Positions 1 to 14,000 of a stretch of DNA of 64,000 bases are shown here, one piece after another. The notes beneath the pieces are model-generated. The model was not told where the DNA came from. It saw only the letters and a list, made by a program, of their open reading frames with translations, and made no database searches. A program made the translations under genes and the position numbers. The number at the start of each line of letters is the position of its first letter. The first letter of the stretch is position 1. The DNA is from Diphasiastrum complanatum (taxonomy: Eukaryota > Streptophyta > Lycopodiopsida > Lycopodiales > Lycopodiaceae), in NCBI GenBank assembly GCA_029204225.1, contig CM055106.1:5654361-5718360 (forward strand), read 5' to 3'.

Positions 1-352
1 CCTTTGAATGGTTGTGATCTTTGCACACTATGGGGTTATGATCCAACGGTGGGCATCAAGAGACTTCAAGTGCACTTAGTGTTCTGAAATCTCTATATGA
101 AGGATAGTTACACAACCCTACACTTAACTCTTCTTGCTCTCTCTCTATTTCTCTCTCTCTTGCTCTCTATCAGTTGGCCCCCTTACTACTACCGTCTCCA
201 CGTGGAGAAGAGAGGACTTGGGAAAGATATCGGAAGAGGATTCGTGTGGAAGATACCATAAGGAAAGGTAAGAAGGCTATCGATTGCTTGGCTTTATCGC
301 TTATGAATGATGTCAACACCTAGTTGCCTCTACTACATTCTATTATCTAGCT
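1..352. other. Leader or LTR-like sequence, no gene
   Basis: No open reading frame of note. The stretch contains short CT runs near 140-170 and leads directly into the gag-like frame at 353, so it may be the leader or LTR end of the decayed retroelement that follows. No LTR partner or primer-binding site was found, so this stays tentative. Confidence 0.25.
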
Positions 353-766
353 ATGGTGACCACACTTGCAAGATTGTCTAACATACAAGTGTTCCTTGAT
401 GAAACAATTCAACAATACACCTATAGAATCTACAACAAGATGAAGAGTTGTAATCCACTTCTACTTGCGAAAACCATAATAGTGAACTACCATGCTAGAG
501 TGCTCAACGAGATCAGATCTGGGATGACAAGTTTCGCATCCTATACTTCATTTATACAAATTTGTTAAGATGCCCTTGTGGAATCAAAGATCTCGATCGA
601 GATGGTGGATCATCTCTATTCTAATATTGCATCATCAAATGGGGCATCAATCCTTTCGGAATGTGATGGTAATTGTGAAACTGCCAAGTCGATGCTTTTG
701 ATCAATTTTCACAGTTTATGTCCATATCGAACGGAGTTTGAAAATCTCAATTTACATAAAGTCTGA
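353..766 (+). pseudogene. Gag-like retroelement relic with one in-frame stop
   Basis: One reading frame runs from ATG 353 to the stop at 764-766 and is broken once by TAA at 566-568. Together it gives about 137 codons. The segment DETIQQYTYRIYNKMKSC followed by a downstream LVESKISIEMVDHLYSNIAS resembles the C-terminal half of retrotransposon gag (capsid) domains, where an arginine-rich helical stretch is followed by an acidic helix. A gypsy-type reverse transcriptase fragment lies about 850 bases downstream on the same strand, which fits a decayed Ty3/gypsy element. The assignment rests on visual likeness only; it could also be an unrelated short host frame. Confidence 0.35.
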
Positions 767-1605
767 AGTAACCATGGATGTTTTGGATTGGTTCAAATTC
801 GTTGGTTATTGATCAAACAGAAATCGCTTGTAAAGTGAATGGCCTTACTGAGTTGAAATCAGTCAGTTTTTAACGTCACAGTTCCTTTCACTTTTAGTTG
901 TAGATTTTGTAATCTATCTAATAGGAGCATTTCTTGTTTTTTTGAGATTAGTAAAGACCAAGAATAGCACAAATCTTATTGGAACAATTTTTATGCTACT
1001 CCATAAGGGGATTTGCCAGTAATTGAGTGCGACACTTAATTAGTTGAACAATCAAAACAGTCTAGTTCATTAGTAGCTAAAGTACAACTGGTACCAAATT
1101 GAACTTTTTCCTAGTACAAATTTGGGGCTTTTAGCTTGAACCATATTTGGAAGGGAGGAAAGAGATGAAGCCTGAGAAGTAGTCGATTGGTTGACCTAGT
1201 CGATCAGTTTTGTTAATCTACTTTTAATTCATGAAGTATAACTGATAGCAAATGAGAATAACAATTGGGAATTAATTAGGAAGAATGCCTCTGGGAATTT
1301 GGATTCCTTTTCCCCAGTGTTAATTAGAATTTCAAGAAATCAAAGATTCTAATGGAAAAGTGAGTGCCAAGTCAGATAATCCATTTATGGAACCATTTTT
1401 ATTTTGCAATTGGATTTGTATCTTACAAGTGAAAGCAAATGAAAGGAGTTCCATACATTAATCTAGTAATTTGGATTCTTTTTGTTGTATTATAGAGTGT
1501 TTCTTTATAATGATTGAGACTACCAAGAGAAATTCTAACATGTAAAAGAATTAAGTTCTTTTTACCGATTCTGAAATAGGTATTGGATATCTAGGACAGT
1601 ATGGT
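767..1605. other. No gene recognised
   Basis: AT-rich sequence without a frame that can be assigned. It lies between the gag-like frame and the reverse transcriptase fragment and is probably the decayed middle of the same element. Confidence 0.3.
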
Positions 1606-1680
1606 ATTCGGTTTCGTTGAGATCCATGTCCCTCTTGGGTTAGCGAATACACTTACAACATTTCAATGGTACTTGGATGA
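1606..1680 (+). pseudogene. Ty3/gypsy-type reverse transcriptase fragment
   Basis: The frame starting at 1606 reads HVPLGLANTLTTFQ before a stop at 1681. This matches the well-known gypsy RT block whose usual form is MPFGLxNAPATFQ, a few residues before the catalytic region. A weak continuation can be seen past the stop. No LTRs or integrase could be tied to it. It is a short decayed remnant and cannot encode a functional enzyme. Confidence 0.45.
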
Positions 1681-1683
1681 TTG

Positions 1684-4093
<2,410 letters not shown>

Positions 4094-4149
<56 letters not shown>
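4094..4149. repeat. (CT)n microsatellite, about 56 bp
   Basis: CT run about 820 bases upstream of the ceramide synthase start codon; further CT-rich patches lie at 4363-4394. Pyrimidine-rich patches are common near plant promoters, so this may mark the promoter or 5' leader of that gene. Confidence 0.9.
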
Positions 4150-4154
<5 letters not shown>

Positions 4155-4970
4155 GCATCTTCACAATATTTATAGCTTGCCCCTCTGTCTCTAAAAAAAT
4201 TTCTTTCTAGAAGTTTCTAAAATCATGTGTTCTCTCTCTAAAATCAATGTGCATTATTTTCAAACCCACTTCAACTGCTTTTTTAATGCCCTTCAAATAC
4301 ATTTTAGGGTAGACATGGATCAATGAAAAACTCCAAAACGCATTTTGCCTAACATTGTTAACATTCTTCTCTCTCTCTCAGTCTCTCTCTCTCATGCGTG
4401 CATGAAGGAGGGCTAGGCATGAAGCAGGGTCCAGCTCTGATGGACCGGTGAGACACATGTAACAGGGAGGTTCCAGAGGGTCATCGGCAAGGCAAAGGCT
4501 GTCCAAATGGTGGCTAAGGGGAATGGTCCGGCCACTTACAAACCATCCCATGTGAAACCACCCTCAAAGCCCCTTTTGGCACATGACCCCTTTGCAAGGG
4601 TTTATGGTACTTGCAATTTGCGATTGCGATTGGGGAACACAAACGCTGTCGCAATCGCAACCGCCCCCAGCATCAGCACTGGGAAGGCTGAGAGCAGGCG
4701 ATGGAAGAAGAAAAGCGGACGAGGAGCAGCAGTCCAGCAAATGCGAATGCAAATGCAGCGCATGGAGATCTACAAGCTTCGCACCATTTGATCGAAGCAA
4801 TGCATTAGCACAATACTCCAGAGCTCCCTGGCAAGGAAATGTGTTTGCTTTGAATGCGGCATTGAATGTTGGGGGCATGTTCTTTACTAGTTGTGTATGG
4901 CAAGCCTTGAAAGGGCTCAGAATTCTGGTCTGAAAGCAGGGGCTTTTTGTTTGGGTGCTAAATCAAAGAC

Positions 4971-5090
4971 ATGGGTTCTTCAATGTGGGAGCAAGAAGGG
5001 TTTCCACAGCTCAAGGACTATAAGCTAGTCTTCTACTTTGCACTGGCTTTTCCGATGGCGCGCCTCCTTCTGGATATCTACATTTTCCAG
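4971..5090 (+). CDS. Ceramide synthase exon 1
   Basis: Forty codons from ATG 4971 to a CAG|GTTAGT donor. The start MGSSMWEQEGFPQLKDYK matches the N-terminus of plant LAG1 homologues, where a WEQE motif precedes the first membrane helix (here LVFYFALAFPMARLLLDIY). Longer frames at 4507-4933 upstream do not join in frame and stop before this ATG, so that sequence is 5' leader. Confidence 0.88.
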
Positions 5091-8000
5091 GTTAGTACAG
5101 CCCATTGCATTTGAAGTTAAATTTCTGGATAATTTTGCAATTTGTGATCGGCATATCTGGAGGCAACGTTGTTTGTTCTATTTTCGCAGGGCATTATCGT
5201 GTGTAATCTCCCTCTTTCAAGGGGGCTATTCTGCACATTATGAAGGAAAACCCATGGGCTTCCCACGATAAGGCCTTTTAAGGACTTTCCAGTGTAATCA
5301 GATGGAAAGCTAAAGCCAATAAAATAGAAGCATTGTTTTTATTTCTGAAAAATGAAACTTTTTTTTTTTCTCTGCGATCTTTATGGAGCAGTAATGCTCT
5401 TACCATCCAGGGGTTTAGGGGGGTTTCGAACCCTCTGGAAGTGTCCCTAAACCCCATAAAGTCCTTTACTTTACACAATATATGCCTGCGGGTATTCATT
5501 GAAAGGTTTGCATGCACCGGTGTCCTGCATTATGTGCATCTTGAAGGATATATCACCATGACCCTAGTTCTTCTTCTTTTGCTGAACAGCGCTTATTTTC
5601 AGCCATCTAGAAGGCTTAAATTGGGTGCACACATGTCAACATAGTCCTAGTTTGCATCCTTGTAATTTGCTATTAGGAGATATGAAGATCTTATTTTATC
5701 ATAGGAATTATTCAGTTTTTTGGGCTCTTTAGTCCATAATATCAAAGTTGCAGCGGATCGTTTTCTGCTGCAACAGCAACCGGAACGAGCGTTCCGGATC
5801 CCCATCGTTTCGGACAGCGGGGACTGCTGTTCAGACATTTTTTTTTAAACAATTTTTTTTCATAAAAATAAAAAAAACACGAAATGGCTATAAAAAAACG
5901 TTGAAAGTAGCAGAAAAAAAATTACATAATGTCTAAACAATTTCTCCCACAATTTGAATTTCTTTTTTAGTGCACATTCCGGGAAACCCTAATGGGATTT
6001 CCCGGATCGCGTTCCGGAACGGAACATGCAACTTTGGTCCATATCAATTGCAACTTTGGAGAAATGGGCTTTATTTGCAGTAAGATATGCTTATTTGCTA
6101 TCCATCTTATTTGGTATCGATGATCCTTTGATATCAAGTGTTGGTTTTCTAATCTTATGTTTGCTTTGGCTACATACTTCACATAAAATCATCTCTTATT
6201 ATGGGCCTGGGAGGGCTCAATATTGTTGTATCCATAATTCTCTATTTGGATGATTTGATACTCAATCTCTTTCTCTGAGACCCGTCTTTATGCACACTTG
6301 GTTACCCTAGTAATTTTAGGTGATAAACTAGACATGAATGGAGTTAATGTTCTTCAACACTTCTGAGATACTCGTTGCTTCTCTTTAAGAAGTAATACTG
6401 CACAGGTGATGTACTATACGTATTTGGACATTCTATAGCTATGGCCTAGTTTTAGTATGACAACAAGCTTCATTCAGAAAAGGACATAGCTTCATTGTCA
6501 CTGTTTAAGTCACAACCATTTGAGATACACCTCTAGGAGGCTTAGTGGAGTCCTATATCATAGCCATATATGGGGTGATGTATGTCCACATGCTTCTCCA
6601 AACGAGGGTCAAGTATTCGAGATTACATGCACATAAAGGTTTGTTGTTAAAGGTTAAACCTCATTTTCTTTGTATTGTTTACTTGTTGGGTTTGCATTAC
6701 AATATCATGTTTGAGATTGTCCTCAATCTTGAAATTTAATCATTTTTTATTAGTAAGTTTGAACTTTGTACTCTTGGAAACAAATTAGAGGTGCAATTAT
6801 GCCACAATTGTTTGACAAGAGCTTCAGTGACGAATTTGGTCAATCACATTCCCATGGTTTTTCAAACCTCTTGGACGTTGGCCTCTCTTTGCCCATCATT
6901 TGAGTAAGCCTTTTTGATTGCTACATCCAATTTCTCATGTGTATTTTTTGGCATATTAAAATATATTCCTACATAGGGACATGCTCCGCTTTATACAATT
7001 AGCACCTTCTGTAATCCTTATAGGATGCAAATGTTCTTGGGCCCTTTTTGGCCTATTATCCTTGTTTAGATACGTTGAAGGGCCTAAAGAAGGAACTGCC
7101 TTATTCTTAAGACTAACAGTTCCTTTTGGGCCTAACAAAGCTTACACTATATTATAATGCATCTATCAAGTACACACTCCCCCTATTAAACGTTTTTGTC
7201 CTAAAAAATGAAGACGCTTGTTTGATAAGCTTGAATGCTCCAGTTCTGTAACTTAAGTAGTCATGATTGGGGATGTCATATCTAGCTGCTTGTTGTGTTG
7301 TTGTAGATCTTGATTCTTGAGCGGTTTGAATTTTATCCATATGATAGCTTGAGTCTGCAACCTATGTTCCCATGAAGAAAAAAATGATGGTGGATGTTGA
7401 AGAGGTTGATGAAGTATCATGTTGCTTTTTGGTAACCCCAAATCTGCATGAAATAGGTAGGATGTATTACCGCAATATCTTCTTTTGTCTGCTTCTTCGA
7501 CATCATGCCATCTTAGATGACTGATTCAATTCCCTTGGATTCTTGTTCTTGACTTGCATTTGGCTTTATTGACTTGAAGATTATTTCTTGTAGTTGAATA
7601 GTGAACGAATTATTCAATCCCAGTGCTTCGATAATAATCATCAATTTCACATTTAGATTATCAATATCCCTCATAGAACTAAGATCAATCTCTCAAGGAA
7701 TTTTTCTTGATTGAGAAGATATTCTCAATCATTATTCAGGTTCACATATAACGTATATGCATGGTGTGAAAAATGTTTAGACTATTGGGCTCTTGAAAAT
7801 CCCATTAAATAAGGTTCTCCAGCAATAGCCACATTAGACTCTAGTAACATAGATTCATGAAAATCTTGAAGTTAGTTTTTCTAAAATTTCCAATCTGGAA
7901 TAGTGGCATGGATAAGACCTTTATGGAATAAGGAAATCTTTTCATTGCTAACATTATCATTGTTGAATATCTCATACTCTATTGAATCATTGTCAACAAT

Positions 8001-11000
8001 TAAAAGTTCCTCAGTAGCTCTCAAACCGAATTGGAATGATTCATAGATCAGATTCCATTCAATTCCAAGTTATGTCCAAGTCATGGAACTTTAGTGCCAA
8101 ATAGTCCTCATTCCAAAAGTTCAAGAAATGTCTTGATTTTCTTTTTTGAACTGAACAACCTTATTGACTTGATGGTCCATAGTGTTGAAATATAATGCCT
8201 ATTTTGCCCCTTTTGGCTTGTATACTTGTAATTTGTGCATAAGACATGGGGGTAAAACATTTTATGTACATAGTACACCCCACTTATGCTAATTAGGCAA
8301 GTAATGACAAGTAGTTTAAAGACCCATGTGGGGTCTAGAGCTAGAAAGACACTACCTCTTTGAATTTCATGCTATTTGTGGCCCTAGGCTTGGAGGGGTT
8401 TCCACGCCCTCCTCTTTTACTAATCATTAAGTTGGTGTGAGCTTTGAAGTTCTCTCTCTCTTGCTTTCGTCTTCTACTCCATAGCTGGTTTGTCCAAGCT
8501 TTCATAGTCTGCTTACTATGTTGTTATGATACTCGATAGCTAGGCCTTGGATTTTGTCATGGTATCAGAGCAGGTTATGTTGCTTGTGGTGTTGTGAAAG
8601 CTTGGACCTGTTTTCATCAGATTCCTGCCATTCCTGGAGAGGAGCTTACCTTTGAATTGGGAGCACTTTTTGTAGGAGCATCTGATCTCTTTGCTATCTG
8701 CATGGTTGGAGTACTGTTGGCAAGGGGAGTACTGTGATCCAAAACCTTTCTAATTTGGGAGAATTTTTTTTTGAGTTTTCTGGAGCAGCTAGGGCTGTAG
8801 GAGGGCGCTTTCTATAGTGGGAACTTCAGTGCACGTACTAAGTGGATCTGGACAAGGGCTAGGACAGCCATACAGGGGGATAGTTTCAAATCCAGAAGCT
8901 GAGGGTTATTGAGCAAATGGCTGCATACCGTAGTTGGGTGAAGACCCTAGTTTACCTTCTGTGTATTATTTCTATCCAGCTATGACTAGTCTTTAAAGAG
9001 CATGCTGAGTGAAGCCAGCCGGCTTGATGGCACTAATTTTAGTGTTTGGAAATTCAAGATCAAGAACATTCTTGAGGATAAAGAATGTTGGAAGCTTGTG
9101 ACAGGTGAGGAGCCTCTTCCAACTGTTGAAGAGTAATGCCTATTTTACCCCTTTTGGCTAAGCATTAGTTAAGTTGTACATAACTCATGGGGCATGTTTT
9201 AATTAAATGCATGAGACCCCCCTTTTGTTAAGTTATGTAAATTAGTGCAAGTGGCCCACTTGGCCAAGTAGCTCACTCCTATGGTTGACACCTAGACTTT
9301 CCATGCATGTAAAGGAGGTGCTTGCCTCACAAGGGATTTGGAGGACCCACGCCCTCCTCTCTCTCTCTAGCAATTCATTTCTTCTTGAGACTTTTGAGTT
9401 TGTGAGATGCTCATGCAATTCTCCTTGTGTGTGATATTTCCATAGCCAAGTTTTCTCAAGCTTTCATAGTTGATCTAGCATTTGAGTTAAGATACTCCAT
9501 AGCTAGGTCTTGTAAATCTTCATGGTATCAGAGCAGGTTGTCTAGCCTGTGAGTCTGAGAGTGAGAGAAACTTCAGTGCTTAGATTCTTGAGAAGATTCT
9601 TATCTTCTACAAGCACCTCAATCTTGAAAGAGGGAGCATATGATCTACAGGTGTCAGATCAGGTGGAGTCTTGCACTGTTGGAGAGCTATTGGCAAGGGG
9701 AGTGGGATGATCCAAAAACTTTTTAAATCTGGCTAAGTTTTGGGGAGTCTTTCTGGAGGAGCTTACACAAAAGTAGGGCGCACTTTCTGTAGGGGCTTCT
9801 GGTTTCTGTTCCAGTGGAGCCAAGTGCTTGTGCTAGTGAGGCCACACCAAGTGGCAAAGACAAAAGCATGAGCTGAAGGGTTGCCTTGAAGTGGCTACAT
9901 ACCCTAGTTTGGGGTTAAACCCTTGTTGCTGGAAGCTGTTCTTTTCTGATCTTTTTCAAGTTGAGCTTTTGTTTTAAGCACAGATTTTAGCATGGCAAGT
10001 CTTGGGGAGAGTTTGCTGGGTGAATCTAGCAAACTAGATGGCACAAACTACAAAGTGTGGAAGTTCAAGATAGCCAATATCTTGATGGATAAGAATTGCT
10101 GGGAGGTCATGACAGGTACAGAACCTGTACCAACATCTGATCTTGAATTGAAGGACTACATGAACAGGAGACATAAAGCTCATAGGATAATCAATCTTTC
10201 TGTCAAGGACAATATTATTCCTCACATTTGCAATGCAAGGGATGCAGCTGATGCTTGGACAATTCTGAAGTCTATGTTTGAAACAGTGGATTCAGCCAAG
10301 CTGGTGTATTTGCAAAACAGGTTACATACTCTCAAGATGGAAGCAGGTGCAACAATTGGTGATCATATTACAAAGGTCAAGGACCTATTGGATCAGCTTG
10401 CTTCAGTTGGAGAGAAAGTAAGTGACAGGAGTATTGTTCCCATAGTCTTGAACAACTTGTCATTCAACTATCAAGTCTATGTGATGTCCCTTTCTGCTAG
10501 GGAGAAACTCCCAACCTTTGGGGAGTTATGTGGTCTTCTTTTACAGGAGGAGATGAGAAGGAAGAATCTTTCTGAAAGGGAAGATAATCCAGAGCTTGCA
10601 TTTGCTTCTAAGAAGAAGCAAAACTTTCAGAAGAAAGGCAAAGGCAAAAAGAAGAACTCAAAGCAAAGCTTGGAGCAGCAGGTGTCCAAGTTACAGGTTG
10701 GAGAGGAGTCAAGCACCAATTCCTCATCTACACCCAAGAGGAAGGGCAACTGCAACTATTGTGGTAAGTATGGGCATTTTGCTTTTGAATGCAGGAAGAA
10801 GCAAAGTGATCAGAAGAAGGGAAAGAACCAGCAGAGTCACTTTGTTGACAAAGTTGCAGAGGAGGAGCAATCTGGTGTGCTTGAGCTATTCACCGCAGCC
10901 CTATCATCTGAATCCACATTTGGTGGATGGTACATTGATTCTGGAGCCTCAAAGCACATGACACCTCATAGAGATTGGTTCAGCACCTATGAGGAGACAG

Positions 11001-14000
11001 AAGATGGCCAGCATGTTTGCCTTGGAGATAATTCTACACGTATGGTGAGGGGCAAAAGCACAGTTGCAATACAGCTATCATCAGGTGAGGTGAAGGAAAT
11101 TAAAAGTGTGTTGCATGTACCAGGGTTGGCTAAGAACTTGTTATCTGTTGGTGCCATTACCAAACAGAACATGGTGGTAGAGTTTAATGATTCTAAATGT
11201 TTGGTAAAAGACAAAGATCAGAACTTCAAGGTGGTAGCCAAGGGAATGCAAGAAGGAGGTCTTTACAAGCTTTTCACAACCATTCCTAGCCAAGAGGCCT
11301 TGTTTGCAAGAGATACTAATCGGGACAAGCTTTGGCATGAGAGATATGGTCATTTGAGTTACAAAAGTTTGCAAGTTTTGAATAGGCACAAAATGGTAGC
11401 AGATCTTCCTAGCATTAAGTCTTCTTCAGATACATGTGAGGCTTGTGCATTAGGGAAGCAACAGAGGAAAAAGTTTCCAAAGGAGAAAGCTACCAGGGCC
11501 AAGGGCATTCTTGAACTTGTGCATTCAGATTTATGCGGTCCCACGCAGGTCAAATCAGCAGGGGGGGGCATACTATCTCATGACCTTCGTAGATGATTTC
11601 TCTCGGAAGGTATGGGTCTATTTTCTGAAACTGAAATCTGAAGCGTTCAAATACTTCAAACAGTGGAAAGCTATGGTGGAAAACCACACAGGAAAGAGGT
11701 TAAAGACTCTCAGGTCAGATAAGGGTGGTGAGTATATTTCTGATGAGTTCAAAGATCTTTGCAAAGCATGTGGGATCAAGAGACAGTTTACTGCTCCACA
11801 TACACCGCAGCAAAACGGCGTGGCTGAGCGGAAAAACAGGACTATAGTTGAGTGTGCGAGGAGCATGCTCAAGGCAAAGGGGTTGCCAAATCCTTTTGGG
11901 CAGAAGCGGTAGCAACTGCTGTTTTTCTATTGAATAGAAGTCCAACCAAAGCAGTTGAAGGAATCACGCCAGAAGAGGCATATAGTGGCAACAAGCCCAA
12001 AGTGGGCAGCCTTCGAGTATTTGGGTGTACAGCATATGCACATATACCAAAGGACTTGCGGAAGAAACTTGATGCAAAATCCGTAAAGTGTGTCTTTCTT
12101 GGGTATAGTGAAGGTGAGAAAGCTTATGTGCTATATGATCTCGAAAACAGGAGGAAGATCCTAAGTCGAGATGTCATCTTTGATGAAGAGCATGCACCCA
12201 AGATACAGGAGCAGGAGAAGGAAGGAATTATTGAGTTCATACCCTTGATTGATTCCACGAATGAGGATCCTAGTCAAGAGTCCTGTAAGCCTCAAGTGCA
12301 GGAGCAACAACAGGAAATCGAACCTACTAGTTCGAGACCTCTTTTTGGCCAAGTACCAGAAGCAGAAGTTGGGGACAAACGGAAGACTAAAACAGTACCA
12401 TGGGATACGTGGTCACCATCCACATCACCTACTGCTAGGAAGAAGCTACCTAGGTGGTATTGGGAAACAATCAAAGAAGGTCAAATGATTGAAGAAGGAG
12501 AGAGCAGTGAACAGGGTGTCAGAAGATCTCTTAGGTCTCATGAGAGACAAGAGACTAACTTTGCTCTTATGTCCACTATTCTGAATGCAGATGAGCCACA
12601 GTTCTTTCACGAAGCCGTGAGAGAAAAGGTATGGCCACATGCCATGCAGGAGGAGTACGACTCCATTGTCAAGAATGACACATGGGAGCTCACTACATTG
12701 CCAGAAGGGAAGCAACCAATAGGTTGCAAGTGGGTCTATAAGACCAAGTTTCATGCCAATGGAACAGTGGACAAGTACAAGGCAAGGTTGGTGGCGAAAG
12801 GCTATGCTCAGCAAGAGGGGCTAGACTATGATGAGACATTCGCACCTGTTGCTAAAATGACATCTATCAGGATCGTTTTGGCTATAGCCTCATATTTTGA
12901 TTGGGATGTCCATCAAATGGATGTCAAGAGTGCCTTTCTTAATGGGCACCTACAGGAGGAGGTTTACATGGAACAACCGCAGGGATTTGAAATAACAGGC
13001 AAGGAGAATCTGGTTTGCAGGCTTAGGAAAGCCTTGTATGGGCTCAAACAGGCGCCAAGGGCTTGGTATAGCCGAATTGATGAGTACTTTGCAAGGCAAG
13101 GGTTTGAGAAGAGTAAGTCTGATTGCAATCTTTATGTCTTCAGGGAAGGAGAAGACTTTGTGGTTGTTGTGCTCTATGTGGATGATCTACTCATCACGGG
13201 AAGCAATAAGAAGCTTATTGCTTGTGTTAAGAAGAATCTTTCTAATGAGTTTGAAATGAAAGATTTGGGTTTGCTACACTATTGCCTAGGAGTTGAAGTT
13301 TGGAAAGGGAAGCGTTGTCTTTTTATCTCACAGGCAAAGTATGCACAGAAATTATTGAAGAGGTTTAACATGCAAGAAAGCAAACCAATCAGCACACCCA
13401 TGGATGCAAGCAACAAGCCATCAAAAGATGATGGTCCAGCATTTGCAGATGAGACGCTCTATCGTTAGTTAGTGGGCAGCCTGATTTACCTTACTACCAC
13501 CAGGCCAGATATAGCTTATGCGGTTGGAATTGCAAGTCAATACATGTGTAAGCCTACCGAAGTACATTGGAAGGCAGCCAAGCGGATCCTACGATATGTG
13601 AGAGGGACAGTGACTTATGGGATTGGATACACGGATGACGGGAACCTTCAGCTGGAAGGTTATTCAGATTCTGATTGGGCAGGTGATAGAGACGATCGGA
13701 GATCGACGACAGGCTATTGTTTCAGCCTAGGTTCAGGGGCTATATCGTGGTGCAGTAAGAAGCAGCCTACTATTGCTCTATCGTCTACCGAAGCTGAGTA
13801 CAGGGCGACTACGAGGTCTGCCTGTGAAGCCATTTGGTTACGCCGTCTACTTGAGGACATGCAGATTGCTCAAGTAAGACCTACATTGTTACATTGTGAT
13901 AACCAAAGCTGCATTCAGCTTGCGAGGAATCCAGTCTATCATGCACGGACAAAACACATAGAGGTGGACCAGCATTTTATACGAGAGAAAGTGCACAGTG

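Noticed and set aside
4507-4933. Overlapping frames on both strands before the ceramide synthase
   Set aside because: The + frames stop before the ATG at 4971 and do not join it in frame; composition matches a GC-richer 5' leader.
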